Below are positions 51,400-63,978 of a stretch of DNA of 64,000 nucleotides, piece after piece. The stretch comes from Durusdinium trenchii. Its lineage: Eukaryota; Sar; Dinophyceae; Suessiales; Symbiodiniaceae. A program made the translations under genes and the position numbers. Location: assembly GCA_963970005.1 (NCBI GenBank), contig CAXAMN010025295.1, positions 197,070-261,069 of the forward strand. Reading direction: 5' to 3'. Below the pieces are notes generated by a model, which did no database searches, was not told where the DNA came from, and was given only the letters and a program-made list of their open reading frames with translations. Each line of letters begins with the position of its first letter. Position 1 is the stretch's first letter.

Positions 51400-54300
51400 G
51401 CAAATGCCATACCAACGTATGAGCCATCATGCACCTATACCATGGACTGCTTGGATAAGCATAATATTCTGGTGTGCACATACCCCCAAGAAATTGTGAG
51501 TATTGAGTGCATAATTCAATTAACTCCAAAAACTACAGACTCTTTTTTGGTTTCATATGTTTCATGGGCTTTCGACCAATAAAGTCCTTCCCAGGACCTT
51601 TTGAACACTCCCATGTACTTCCACTCGACTACCTCTACTGCTGGATTTGACTACTACTATTGATAGAGATTGATAGGAAGTGCGCTGCTAGTCGATACCA
51701 TTTGAAGTTTCTACCCTGCCGGCACCCCTGGGGACTACAAGAGATCCGAGACTTCCGCTTGATGACTTGCGCCTGCGACGACAGAACTCATCGTAGTCGT
51801 TGGGCTTGGCAGGATCGTACTCCTTCGACAACTCAAGCCCGCCAGGCACATCACACATTGGCGCTCAGGTTTGCCGCTTAAACTGGCACCTCATTGGGGT
51901 CGCCAAATAGGTTGGCAGCCTCGGTTAAGGTTTGTTAAGTTTCCCTAAACATCTAGGAACCAAATAATTTGTGCGAGCGCTTGAGCTATCCGTCCTAGCT
52001 AGGAGTAACCACTCCCTTAAGTAAGGAGGCACCTACTAGCGATGGACTCCAACCCAAGAGCGATGACCTCCAACCTAGGGAGGCAGGGCCACCGGCTTTA
52101 AAAAACAAAGTGATACTGTAGTCCAAGCTGCTCCGGGAGCAACGCTTGTGGTAGGGACATTTCTAGCAGGGTTGTTGTGTAGCAAACGAACAGCAGCTAC
52201 TAGCTACTGGTATATAACCCCTGTACAAGGCATCGGCTATCGGCTCGCTCAGCGCTGCTTGCACCTGGCATGACCGTTGAACACACACGAAGAAATCACA
52301 AACCTCTCACCAATGACTCTGATGACTCCACGACTACAAAGAAATCACACATCCAAGAAAGCCACCGGTCACCAGCAATTTGACTCCATTGGTTCCATTG
52401 GTTAGAATCGCTTAGCCAGTGCGACCGGAGACCCATCACTTTCAGGTGGTCGGGCCTGCGGAGTTGCACACCCAGAATGGCTCGGAATGATACCCAGAAT
52501 GGCCGAGCTTTTGGCAGAGCTGGGCGCAGAAGTGGACACCTGTGAAGCCTACACCGGACAAATTCCCCCAAAGTGTGGCTACTTTAGCCTCTGTTCCAGG
52601 CCTGTGCTCTGCTGGTCTCAGCTGCTGCTCTTTGCTTCATGAGGGCTTCCTTCTCCTGACATATCAAAGAATAACCACGAAACAGTCAATTTATATATTG
52701 TTTCTACTAGCTTCTTGTTACTACTAGTAAGGCACGTGTTACTAGAAGCGATGCACTTGTTCCTAGTAGCTTGAATCCATGGGCCATGAATCCAGGGGAG
52801 GTCGTGAAAAATGTCACTCCAATTCTGAGAGATCGACTGCAGCCAGCTTTGAGAGGTCCAAGGCTGGCATGGATGGCTTCCTTACTGGCTCCACCTCAAA
52901 GGTGGGCCGGCAAGCTTCCAAGCTTCATTTACAAAAAACAAAAACACACACACACACACAAAATGCAGCACCAGAATAAAGCAGTGTTCAGCACACCAAC
53001 CTTCTTCCGCACAGGTGGCATCATCAGCTTCGCGGCTGAGAAGGTCTGAGACGCATGCCAACTCGTGCTCAACCATGTTGACAGTGACAACATACAGCAA
53101 TATAACATAATTATGTCCAGTGATGTATAGTTTGATGTGTGAAGGCCTGTGGAAGTGGAGCGCTGCTGGGAGGACCTTTGTCCTTCAAAAACAACCAGTG
53201 GCTGAAACATTGCTGTAATGACGCGGCATACCCAAAGCCACGGGATTTTGTGCACCCGTTCACCTCCATCTTCTTTTCAACTGGCTTGTCAGCAGCAGGG
53301 GCAGCTGCCTGCCACACGCCCAACAATCACTACATGCACACACTTACTGTACTTGTAGCCTACCTTCCAAAACAAGTTCCACTGTTCCACTTCAACATAT
53401 AACTCACTGTAGTAATGTTAACTTTGAGCATGGCTGCTTGTTTGACTGGCGGTTTAAACACACTACGTACAGTAGCCAATGTGAAAAGTGTTGTCTTAAG
53501 TGGACATTGACCTGGGTCACTCAAGGTGTCCTTTTTGTGGTCGATATCACAAGGGTTCAAGGGGCGTGGATAGGTGCGGCCTGCAAACTGGCGAACTTAA
53601 GATTCTCCCTGGACAGTCTTTGAGTATCTTTGAGTGATTGGTGGAGAACTTGAAAAGGCTTCCAAAAAATATGGATTGATCACTCTAAATGACTATTGAG
53701 TATCTTCTTTGCATCTTAAGAGAAGTCAACGTCGTATATGTCGTTTACTGTCAAAACTCGAATGAACAAGCCCAGAAGCTCATCCAGCCCACTGACGCGT
53801 GTTTATAGGCCCAATATAGAAACATACATAAAATCAGCGGAACAGAGTTTCCTCCCCTTTCTCACTGTGTCTTATTCATTTTTGTTCATCAGCACAGGTG
53901 CGCGGCTCTCTTTAGCAGCGAAGTGACACGGTGACACAACATTGCAAGCCCTCCACCTCTCTCAGCAAGTCTTGCTCGAAGAATCCAACGTTGCGGTGCA
54001 AACTTGCTCAGCAGCTCTTCCTTCAAGTGCTTGTTGCGTGAGGCCGCTCTGCGGTGTAACCTGAATCTCGCAAGCCTGACAGCTCTGCAACTTTGCGCTC
54101 TTCCCTCCTGGTAGGTCATTCCTCTGAAGAAATGACTTTTGATCCTGCTGCAAATGCCGCCGTAGGCATCGAAAAAAACATCCTCCACAAACACCTGGAC
54201 GACCAGTCAGAAGTCCAGCTCGAGGGCTATGGCTGTGTGCGTCTTGAAAACTATCCTTTTGGACGAGATTTGCCTCGCCCTCGCCCTCCCTTGCCAGCAG

Positions 54301-55423
54301 ACTTGCCAACTGGAGCGTCAAGTGGTGGTGGCCCAGCAGGCGGAGGCAGCGGAGGATCTTCGTCGGGAACTGCGCTTTTTCTAGCTTCAGGCCCTTCAGG
54401 TTTTGCATAATCCGCTTCTTTGCCTCAGCTCAATGGCGCGCACATTTGAGCATCGCTATGGACCATGTTAGTCATTAGTCATACAACAACATACCGTAGC
54501 CATCACGCTTGTATGATTATGTGTCTGTCGGTGTGTGAGTTTTTGAGAAACCTTGTTCCAAACCGAGGCGGGGGTAGAACAAACACCAAGACCACAACAA
54601 ACCAAAAAGCTCAAACATGTACGTATATATATATATATATTTATGTGTCTTTGTCGTGCGTGTGTGGCACCAGCCGACTCCAACAGTAGGGACACTGCAA
54701 AATGACCCTGTCTGCTGCGAGGAAATCGGAGCAATAATTGGGAGGTACAGTACCTTTGTCACTGGCTTTTATGCTGCTGCCGGGGCAGTTGTTTGCTTTA
54801 GCAACCAACAGGAGCCCTGCTTGCTTGACCGGGGCCAATTTACCTCCTTGATTTGAAAAGGGGATGTGTCACGACAATGATCTCTTCAAACGAACAATCT
54901 GTAAACAGAAACGCCAAATGTTGTCCTGTAACATGATCAACAGAATGGCAGGGCATCTACGGAGCCGTCCAGGCTGATGCCAATGCACAGGTTGTTGTAT
55001 GCTGTGGCATCGTCATCTCATGAACACGTTGCAGGTTCTATACTATCTTTATCCCTTTTCAGATCAAAAGGATGCACTGGCAGCAAAATCTACCTGCATC
55101 GATTTTGCAGCTGCAAAGACTTTGTTTGAAGGGAATGATCCAAGGGTAGCTGTGCAAAGTCAATATTACCTTGGATGCATACACTTGGATGCATGTATCA
55201 ATGTGGGAAGCATGCTTGCCAAATATCACCCAACAGTCGTTATCTGTGCTGTTGGGGCATTGTGAGCATGGGAAGAGCAAAAAGAAATCAATCTTTCACA
55301 AAGTTCTGCTTCCTTAGAACGAACTGTCAGGCCTAGGTAACGTAGATGGACTTGGTTTTGGATGTGCTACACATCGTGAACTTGTTTAGGACCATCAAAG
55401 AAACAACTCGTCAAAGTGCTAAG
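51400..55423. other. Unresolved stretch with scattered short frames
   Basis: A CTACTAG cluster lies at about 52705-52775, a (CA)n at about 52945-52962 and a (TA)n at about 54623-54640. On - at about 54250-54410 a frame DEDPPLPPPAGPPPLDAPVG ends GRGRGKSRPKG-stop and may be a real protein end. No gene model can be built. Confidence 0.35.
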
Positions 55424-56152
55424 TCAGATCCATGACAAAGTCATCTGGAATTGAATAGCAGGGATACAAAACACATCATAACATATCATAACACTAAAGG
55501 CCTGGCTGTGGCAATTGGGCTTCCGACTGGGAGTCAAATCTGCAGCCCCCTTCTTCACATCCGGAGTCTTTGCCTTTTCTGAAGGTAAAGGACTCGGCTT
55601 TACAGCTTCCTTCGCTTCCTTCTTCACATCTGCCGCATCTGTCCTTTCGGGGACAACATTTGACTTCTCAGCTGCTGGCCCCACATCAGTATCTGTCTTT
55701 TCAGGAGCTGAATCACTCGACCTCGCAGCTTCCTTCTTCTCATCTGCAGGAGTATCTGTCAATTCGGGAGCTAAAGCACTCGACTTCATACCTTCCTTCT
55801 TCATATCTCCAGTAGCATCTGTCATTTCGGGAGCTGAAACAGTTGACTTCACACCTTCCTTCTTCATATCTCCAGTAGCATCTGTCATTTCCGGAGCAAA
55901 CACACTAGTCTTCACATCGTCCTTTTCCGCATCTGTGGATTTCAATTGCGCCGCTGCTTCAAACGAGTGTTGTTTCTCAGCACTCTCCATCTTCAACCGC
56001 CTTGGCAACCTGCAGCTTGCATCTGACTCTTTTGATGTGCAGGATAGCCGATCATGGTACACAAGTGACACATTCGGGGCGATGCTTGGCTCTGCTGTCG
56101 GCTCAGTTTCTTTCTGTATGCAGCTGCAACTGGCGGACCATACCAACCCCAT
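55424..56152 (-). CDS. Acylated-looking repeat protein (22-residue Lys/Glu repeats)
   Basis: The start MGLVWSASCSC fits N-myristoylation (Gly2, Ser6) plus palmitoylation at Cys9 and Cys11, the dual signal that sends proteins to plasma or flagellar membranes. The body is disordered and built of 22-residue repeats of the type S-A-P-E-M-T-D-A-T-G-D-M-K-K-E-G; two are nearly perfect (DNA about 55785-55917, 66-bp unit) and about four are diverged. Net charge alternates acid and base. No catalytic domain is seen. The last 35 residues (FSVMICYDVFCIPAIQF) differ in character and may be an unspliced intron. Membrane anchoring is inferred from sequence only. Confidence 0.55.
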   Translation of the reverse strand: MGLVWSASCSCIQKETEPTAEPSIAPNVSLVYHDRLSCTSKESDASCRLPRRLKMESAEKQHSFEAAAQLKSTDAEKDDVKTSVFAPEMTDATGDMKKEGVKSTVSAPEMTDATGDMKKEGMKSSALAPELTDTPADEKKEAARSSDSAPEKTDTDVGPAAEKSNVVPERTDAADVKKEAKEAVKPSPLPSEKAKTPDVKKGAADLTPSRKPNCHSQAFSVMICYDVFCIPAIQFQMTLSWI

Positions 56153-57122
56153 GGCCCGAGTGATGACACTTTAGGAGTCTTGAGACAGGAACATGTCTGT
56201 CTGACGTGTCTGCAAGGTCAATCTTGACTCAAATTCAGAAACGTGAATGCACAATGTAATCAGCACGGTGCACAATGTCGGATTTTAAGTGGACGTCTCA
56301 TAATATGGCACCTGAAACCAAACAGCTGCGACGGCCCTCGCAATGCAATGGCGCAACTTTCCAGCCATGTTTTTTGGGCCACGGACTTTCAAAGTTCAAG
56401 TCGAAGCGATTGGCAACATTTTGCTACGGTATTTATTGGTCCGGTGTAGTTGCCTTGGGCTCAGCAAAAATATCATCTCCTTCACCCTTTTGCTTGTCTG
56501 CAGCAGATGTATCTGCGCCTCAATGCTGGGATAAAAATGAAGGACAAGCGTTCTTTCAACGTGCACACCGAGACAAACTCTGCGTGACATCTAATCAAAG
56601 CTTGTGACCAAGCAAATTTCCGTACAGGGAATCAAGCATTACGCCTTGGAACTGACAACTGATCGGACAATTGTCTTCATCCTAGCATCTTTTATCTTGA
56701 GCTCTGTGCTTTTGGGCGACGGCCAAGTGGCCCTGTCTTCAAACGATCTAAGACCCCCATCTCATTCTGCTAATCAATGGCTGCAGGTATGGTATGGCAA
56801 GCTGATCTGCAAGGACAGAACAGAATACTGGAGGGCCCTTGCAAAGAGGCACTTTGAGGCGATCTAACTTTTTCCTCAAAATCAAAGGCAAAATGTACAA
56901 GAAATGCCATACCGTGCACCTCGGAAGAAACAGGCTGAACGCGTTTCAGCGTTTCTCGGCATACGGGAGAAACGGCCAACAGCCAAGAGCGGCCAAGGAC
57001 TCCACGATTTCGCGGTGGCAGGCCTTGATGCTCCGAAGAGTCCTGGGTAAAATAACTAAAGTAACTAAAGGTAAGGGATGTATGGGGATAGTATGGTATA
57101 GCAAGGGCCTCTTATACCGTCC

Positions 57123-57419
57123 TTAAAAATCTAAGGCTGTACCTTGGCACATGCAAGGGATCTGATTTGATTCCACGTCTCTACGCACTAAGTCGCTGGC
57201 CATGTCCCAAACGACCGCAAAGCCTTCGCGAGCCCTCACCTGAGCGAGAACATAGATAATATAGCAACAAAGTAACATACAAACAAATGCAAGTCCTTCC
57301 ATGCATAATATAGTTCTGTCTTGCAATTTGTCAGTAGCAGCAATGAAGGACGCTACTAGTACAAAGAAGCTTGCAAAAATAAATGCGCACTGGAGCCCAG
57401 CCTGGAGCTTCGACTTCAC
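57123..57419 (-). CDS. Two-TM membrane protein exon
   Basis: Starts MKSKLQAG and has two hydrophobic segments, CAFIFASFFVLVASFIAA and LAFVCMLLCCYIIYVLAQV, with a polar tail (DMASDLVRRDVESNQ). No family recognised. Part of the first segment (FVLVAS) is coded by a copy of the CTACTAGTAGC repeat (57345-57360), so a repeat unit may have been turned into coding sequence, or the frame may be accidental. Confidence 0.35.
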   Translation of the reverse strand: MKSKLQAGLQCAFIFASFFVLVASFIAATDKLQDRTILCMEGLAFVCMLLCCYIIYVLAQVRAREGFAVVWDMASDLVRRDVESNQIPCMCQGTALDF

Positions 57420-59900
57420 AAACAGCAGCTCTCCGGCACCATCACTTGGTATGTCCTGAATCTAACATGGCGAAACCGAGTTGCTCATACCAGCTGAAAC
57501 CTAGGCTCTGGGCATGCAGAAATAGATACACAGCTCTGCAGGGTTTGACCTGAAAACGGATCAAACAAGTTGTCACGAGAGCGTTGAAACGGTTTTATTG
57601 AAAGATATTGAAAGTATCTAAAACTTCAACAAGAAACAACTGTGAGACTGTTAGCCAGGGCTCCCAACTTCCTTAGGTCGGGAGACCACAGATGCGCCAC
57701 TCAAGGCCTCTCAACGCTCACAAAGTCGTCTCGACTTATTTGGTTTCTTCAAACCAGAAGCTTAGCATGAACTGGCAGGACATTGCCTTTTTATAGCAAT
57801 CTTGTTTATACTATAAACTGTAATACACATATTTCAACAATAAATTTCAAAAACTCAGAACCTGGGAGGGCAAGACGCTGGAGATACATGGAGATACTGC
57901 AACATCATGTAATATCTTAATGTTGGATCCTGGTTCGTAAAAGGGCCCTCTATAATGCTAAAATTTCCAAAAACAAGTTCTGGACACAATGTTTGTTTTA
58001 AGGGTCCTCTATTATGCTAAAATTTGGGGATCCTGATTTATTTACTATCTGAAAAATCACTAGGGTTTCAAATCATTCGGAGACCTGTGAGTACTAAGTC
58101 AATGCGTGGCCTGCTCAAAATATTGATAAGTATAGGTTTCTCTAGTTCTTCTTCAAAACTGACAGCTTTCCAAAGCCATCAATTCCTTAATCAATTCTTT
58201 ATGTAAAGATTGCTCCTAAACAAACTTTCAAGGTAGTAGACCAGAAAGGCCCCTGATCCTCAATAATAAGTTTGCTTTATTGGCCGTGAATCGGGCAGTT
58301 ATTTCAGGAAGAATAAATAGGCATAGTAATTCTCAATACTACTAAGCCAATGCCTGGCTTGCTGAGAGTATTGATAAGTATACAGTAGGTTTCTCTAGTT
58401 CTTCTTCAAAGCCGCAAAGAATTCTTAGTAGTAAGAAAGTCTTGCTGAGAATATCTAATTACAAAGAACCTGAGAAAGGAAACTGAATACTACCATCAAT
58501 TACAAAAGGAATCCTCCCAGGAACCCAGATTTGTTTTGGTGGTAGTTTATTTGTATTAGGACCTCCATCTAACAGGGTGGAATCCCTTTTACTAATCAGG
58601 ATCCATCATGAGTTTGGTTTAAACATAGTACGCTACTAGGAGCAAAGGGCATCGCTACTAGGAACCAACAATGCTGAACCAACTTAACAACTTTGCCTCA
58701 GCCGGCAGGCGTCTCAACTCCAAGTCTCCAAGTGGAGGCTGCCCCGGATCACCTGGTAGACCGTTGTGATTGGGCAAATACGTCCAAGGAATCATAAGGA
58801 ATCCAAAACAACATCAAAACACAGGTCAACGAAAGATTCGATTGATCAACCAATAAATCAAACATGCCTGCTGCAGCTGCTAATCTCCCTTCCAGGTCTG
58901 CCATTAACTCCTGAATATCCCTGGCAATGTGCCATTGCATGCAACCAAATTGAAGCATATTGAAGCAACTGCTCGTCGCTCAGTATGACTGCCACATCTT
59001 CCAACGAGTCTGAGGGTCGCGCTCCCCCTCAGGAACTCTCCAGCCGTTTGGAGGCACACGCCCCTGCTGCCTGTCCATCAGGTCCATGAGACGGCCTTCC
59101 ATTGCCGCACATTGATGCTCAGACTAAATCAACTTAACACAGCACAGAATTCATTTAGTAGAGACAGGTGCACACAAACGCCGAATAAATGAATCGATGT
59201 TTTAACTCTGACTTGATTCGGCATGGAAACTTACCACCATGGTACCGCGCCAGCTTCTCTTGTGTCCACCACATTTGGAACTATCCACCTGAACACGGCC
59301 AAACGCAACAATTGTAGTCAGTTTGGCTACATAAGCATCCATCTAGGAACCAAATGAATAGTGCGAGCGTTTGACACCCGAGGATGCCGAACAGCTGCGA
59401 CCCTTGTTCCAAAACGCGCTCCGAAATGGTTTGGAGCCTGTGGAAGTCTTATTGTGAGCTTGTGGGTGCATGGTCCGATGCATCAAAACGTCAGTCGGAC
59501 TCTCAATATCCCATCAGCAGCAAGGCAAATCGCAGGCAGTTGAACCGCAAGGATCTGAGGCACCTAAGGGGTGCTATGTGACCAAGGCCCTTGCCCAGGT
59601 TTTGGTGAACACAGCGCAATGGGGAAAGACCAAGGTTAACTTCGGCAGGCTCAAGTCCCGCAATTGGTCTTACATGGACCTTTGCAATCAACAGAAGAGG
59701 AAGCCAAAGGGTATGTGAAGTGGTGCCGAGCTAGAGCCCACTCAGCTGGAGGTGAGTTGAAGGATTTGTGCGCCTTCATGATACCCGTTGAATCGTTGGA
59801 CTCAGGAATTTAATTGAAATATATTTAAATCCTTCCGGGCTGACGTCATTTCTTGTTTTAATGTGTTCCAAGGTCGACGGTCAATTTTTTTAACTGAGAT
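57420..59900. other. Gene-free spacer with diverged direct repeats
   Basis: CCTCTATAATGCTAAAATTT recurs with one change at 57950 and 58007. The stretch GATAAGTATA-GGTTTCTC followed by TAGTTCTTCTTCAAA occurs at about 58123 and 58371. A CTACTAG cluster in reverse orientation lies at 58625-58665. No gene is supported. Confidence 0.5.
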
Positions 59901-61180
59901 TCTGTCGTGTTAAAATCCTCGGGCCGACGTTTTATTAAAATCCTTTCCCAACCCTTGATGATCGCATCTGACAGCAGATCCTCACAAGTATCACCCAAAA
60001 TCTGTATTTTTCCTTCCGCAAAACCTTTCCTTCCTCAAATCCACCCACACTCCATCCACAAATAATGTCCGTGATATGTGTGTACTTGAGCATGTCAAAC
60101 ATGTACAAACCACTTGATCACTTTGTCATGTCTTGTGTGTGAAGGGGCCCGGCTGGTCATGTCCTGGTTCCGACTATTGGCCTGGCATTTATTTAGGCAC
60201 AATGATATAATATGAGGACATGCATGTTCTTGAACAAAACAACGGCCATACACCGAGGTCGGACAATTGGAACGGGTCATCGGGCCTCGGTTAACGAAAA
60301 ACATCCGGCATGTACCGAAATCGGTGCTTTTTGGTGCCAAGGATCAAGGAAACGTCCCACAATTGAGCCCTTTACAAGGCTCTCTTTTCACTAAACAACC
60401 AGATATATTTGATATATCTGCTTTTCAAGCCAAAACATGCTAATGATGCAGCTGGCCGCGGGCAGCATCATTCAAACCACGTCAACTCAAAACATGAACA
60501 TTGGCATGTGCCTCCGTTAACTCCTCAGTCACTCAAGGGTAGTATATTACTAAAATCATACCTTGACCCTGTGCAAGCAATCACAAACAGGGAAAATCAT
60601 GCATTACTAAATTCCTGGCCCAACATACCATGTGGCCATCAATTTTGCTGGTATGTTGTTCCAACATGCTTATGGGAATCCTTGTTCCAATCTTTTCTTT
60701 GTGGCTGGTTTTTCGCATCGGATTATTCGCCTGGACGCAGCTGGTTTTCGGGAACACATATTTTGGCCGGGGTTGACCCCTAGGATTTTTAATATAGATT
60801 ATCTAACGGTTATTTCATGTATTGGTTTGAGATGGAGAGCTCTCACAGCTCTTTGCACACCGGAGAGTTGATCCCCGGTCTGGATCACGACGTGTCTTCA
60901 AGTGAGGTATGAAGACATGGAAGGAGAACCGCTGTGATGAAGAAAACATGCTGGTCACTGGTGAATGAATCAATGTTTCAGAACATTACAAAGCTGGAGA
61001 GATTATAAGGAGTGTTGATTTCAGCATTAATGCCATCCCGTTCACCTTGGTTCTCACTTCTCGCATCGCAGGGACCGCAATGGCTCAGGAAAAGGGCCGA
61101 GCGCGCCCGTTCGCGTCGATCGGATTCGACCCGGTTTGTGTTTTGACACATATATATATATATTAAACTATATTATATAA
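59901..61180. other. Spacer without a supported gene
   Basis: Only short frames. (TA)n at about 61150-61163. Confidence 0.4.
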
Positions 61181-61199
61181 TATTATATGGGAGTTGATC

Positions 61200-61666
61200 T
61201 AAATTCTTTTATCTGGGATCCGTCATTTTCGCCAAAAAAAAATACTTTCGCCAAACTTTTGCCTTCCTGCGTTTTATCTTTCGCCGAAGTACGTCGTATT
61301 TATGTGTGCCATGTATGTTGTGTTTTGTTCACGTCAATGGCTTCTTCTTTACTGGCAAACACAAAATAGAAACTTCACTGTTTGTCAGCATGTGTCTTCT
61401 ACTTAACTGTTGACACCCAGTACGTCTCTTTTGTTTCTCCTGGGTGTCAGCAAGAATCAAAATTGCAAGAATCACTGTAGTAGCCGGTCACTCAAACTTA
61501 CTCATAATGGGCTGGGGGTCAGATGTGGCAGGGTGAACTTTCGCCAATCTTGAGCTGAACTTTCGCCAAACTTTCGCCTTTTGCGGGGTAGAGTTTTGTG
61601 GCAAAGCCACCCCCCAAAGCAGGAGCAGGAATAGTAGTAGTAGTAGTAGTAGTGGTGGTAGTGGTA

Positions 61667-61701
<35 letters not shown>

Positions 61702-61950
61702 GGTGGTAGTGGTAGTGGTAGTCGTAGTCGTAGTCGTAGTAGTAGTAGTAGTAGTAGCAGCCGCAGCAGCAGCAGGTTATCTAACTTCCACAGCTTATCT
61801 AGCTTCTGAGTCACTGCCACCAGCTGTTCAGAAAGCAAATGAACATTCATACAAAAGTACATATTTAATCTTTCGCCAGATCTTTCGCCAAAAAAAATAT
61901 ATAAAAAAAATACTTTCGCCAACTCGAGGAAAAACTTTCGCCAAATGAGA
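61200..61950 (+). repeat. CTTTCGCCAAA short dispersed repeat and GTAGTG/GTCGTG tract
   Basis: TTTCGCC occurs about ten times in three clusters (61226-61280, 61545-61582, 61868-61945), usually as ACTTTCGCCAAA. Between them 61630-61770 is a GTA/GTG/GTC triplet repeat that gives a false poly-Val frame. Confidence 0.75.
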
Positions 61951-63064
61951 TTTTGATATGTTCCGGGTCATCGTCATGCACACTGCTGACTAGGACCTTT
62001 AGATCGACAACCATATACACAATTGTACACACAGTTTTGTCATGGCCACACTTGCCGCTTGCTTGAATGGCCAAAGGCAAGCGTAAGACGTAAGATTTGA
62101 TTCCATGAGTTATTCTGTGCTTCTGAGTTCTGTGCATGGGGGGATCCTGCGAGATACGAAGTCTCCGCAAGCAAAGGCCTTACAGGTCATTCCCGGCATG
62201 AAGGATACGAAGTCTGGAGTCTGGAGGTCACTTGAAGCCTGGTCCTTCGTGCTTTTGCTTAGCCTCAGACAGAATTCCAACGTTTATGAAACTTTGCTTG
62301 ATTGGAAGAGGACTAAAAGGAAAAACATCAAAAACAATCCAAAAGCAAATAACATTGAACAAATGTCAAGAAGCAAAACCTCCAAACTCCATGACCTAAG
62401 GCATCCTGCCGGATAGCGTGAAGCAATTTCCGCCGGGTCCAAAGTGGTGATCTTAGCACCTAGCAGCTGTCACAGCTGTCAGCACGGCCATCTGTCCAGC
62501 GCATGGAAGAATTGAATCTCTTGGTTGTACTTGGGCGGTTGAGCTTGCAACTAAATGTTGTGGGTGAGGTGGTTGGCGTTGATGGATCAGAACCTAAAGT
62601 CACAGTGCACTGGAACTTTACCTCTAACATCGCCATGGCATCTACTGTGCCGGCCTGAGCCTTCAACAATGAAGCGTCGCATGGGCTTGTCATTGAAGAA
62701 ACAATTGACACCTGTCGCGACATGTGGAGATGCATCCGGTGTACAGCTGTGCCATGTGGCCACTAAACGTCGCTAGGCCCGCTAGGTTGGAAGCTATTAG
62801 GCTGGAGGCCATCGCTAATATGTTGTTTTTCATATTTGCATGTTTATCATTGAGGAGCTGACCATACTTTATGGCAGATTTGGGTGGCAACCCTTGGTGC
62901 ACCTGCAAAAAATCATCAAGCGCATCATGGGCCGCATGGTGGTCAACTGAACTTATACAAAAACATCTTAAATATCAATATCAAGTATCAAGTTGTGGAA
63001 CTCTGAATTGGGAGTGCACGCAGCATGTTCTGGGCGATATTCAATCCGCTTGATGAAACGTGTA

Positions 63065-63235
63065 CTAGCATGCATATCGAAGACTTTGGCCGATGCAACT
63101 CCTACAGCCAGGCTTGCAGGGTCTGCAAAGAAGTCGTTCACCGTTCACTTCTCTGCATGGAACATTGGACCCTCCCAGTACATGCCGTGCTCACACTTCG
63201 TGTTCCGAGCGGCACGCAGCTGGCACATGCAGGAT
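63065..63235 (-). CDS. Possible small Cys-rich exons downstream of the HAD exon
   Basis: Two acceptor-led frames: DPACASCVPLGTRSVSTAC after TTGCAG at 63236, and PCKPGCRSCIGQS after TTTGCAG at 63123. Paired Cys spacing suggests an extracellular or furin-like repeat. Joining them to the HAD exon is a guess. Confidence 0.25.
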
Positions 63236-63379
63236 CTGCAAGGGCAAAAGAACACTGTCCTTGCTACACACAGTCATGCTTACCATTCTCAAAACCAGAA
63301 TGGGCACGTCTGTGCATCCCTCAAATTCTTCAAATGCGAGCACAGCATCCAATTGACCATCTAGCCCCCAGCAAGCAGA

Positions 63380-63978
63380 TCACCGACAAGTTGAAACTCC
63401 TTTCTCACGCCTCACCTCACGAGTTGTTGCTCCACATAAACCATGATCACCATCTCGAGTGGAGCAGGAGATCTGATGAGCATTCATTCCTGTCCCATGG
63501 AAAGGGCGTATGTTTGATGCTTTGTCGTCAAACATGTAGACCTGTGATTTGCGTATTCCAAGCTCTTCAGCCATCTTTCTTGCTTTCTCAGCCTTGCAGC
63601 CTCGATTGCAGCTGAGCACGTTCTGTGGAACCGGAATGTTGGGGCGGGCCCGATGATGAGCACTGATGCCGCGAATATGACATTCTTGACCACACCACGT
63701 GCCCCAAACATATTGACCCAAGTGAGACAAGGTCACCTCACCTCCACCATAGGCATCATCATAACCACCTACGACTTTGTTGGCAGGGCATCGTCGAGTG
63801 TCTCCTTGTTTTCCAGTAAGTGTTCGATCCACATCAAAAATGCAAAGGCAGTTCTTGGACTTCGCAAATTCACCGCTTCTCGTTGTTTCGTTGAAGGCCG
63901 ATTCCATCCCTAGCGCTTTTGCAAACGCGCGGAACCCCTCCAGCAAATATCCTGTCAAATTCTCAGGGCTGAGAGAGT
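63380..63978 (-). CDS. HAD-like phosphatase-type protein, exon
   Basis: After a TTGCAG acceptor the exon reads NSLSPENLTGYLLEGFRAFA, then the HAD nucleophile strand CLCIFDVDRTLTGKQGD with a full DxDxT motif (D-V-D-R-T). GGYDDAYGGGEVTLSHLGQ follows. Later QVYMFDDKASNIRPF has the DD-K/N-type acid motif of HAD folds, and AHQISCSTRDGDHGLCGA is a Cys-containing tail. The order matches a protein type I know from dinoflagellates, probably a secreted or lumenal HAD-like enzyme. Unlike the HAD-like protein at 25455, the catalytic aspartates are present. The frame ends at a TGA (63380-63382) or a splice near it. Confidence 0.6.

Noticed and set aside
54490..54503. CCGTAGCCAT, the first ten bases of the dinoflagellate spliced leader
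   Set aside because: The match stops at ten bases and lacks TTTTGGCTCAAG; chance is likely.
61598..61948. Poly-valine open frame
   Set aside because: Produced entirely by the GTA/GTG/GTC triplet repeat.
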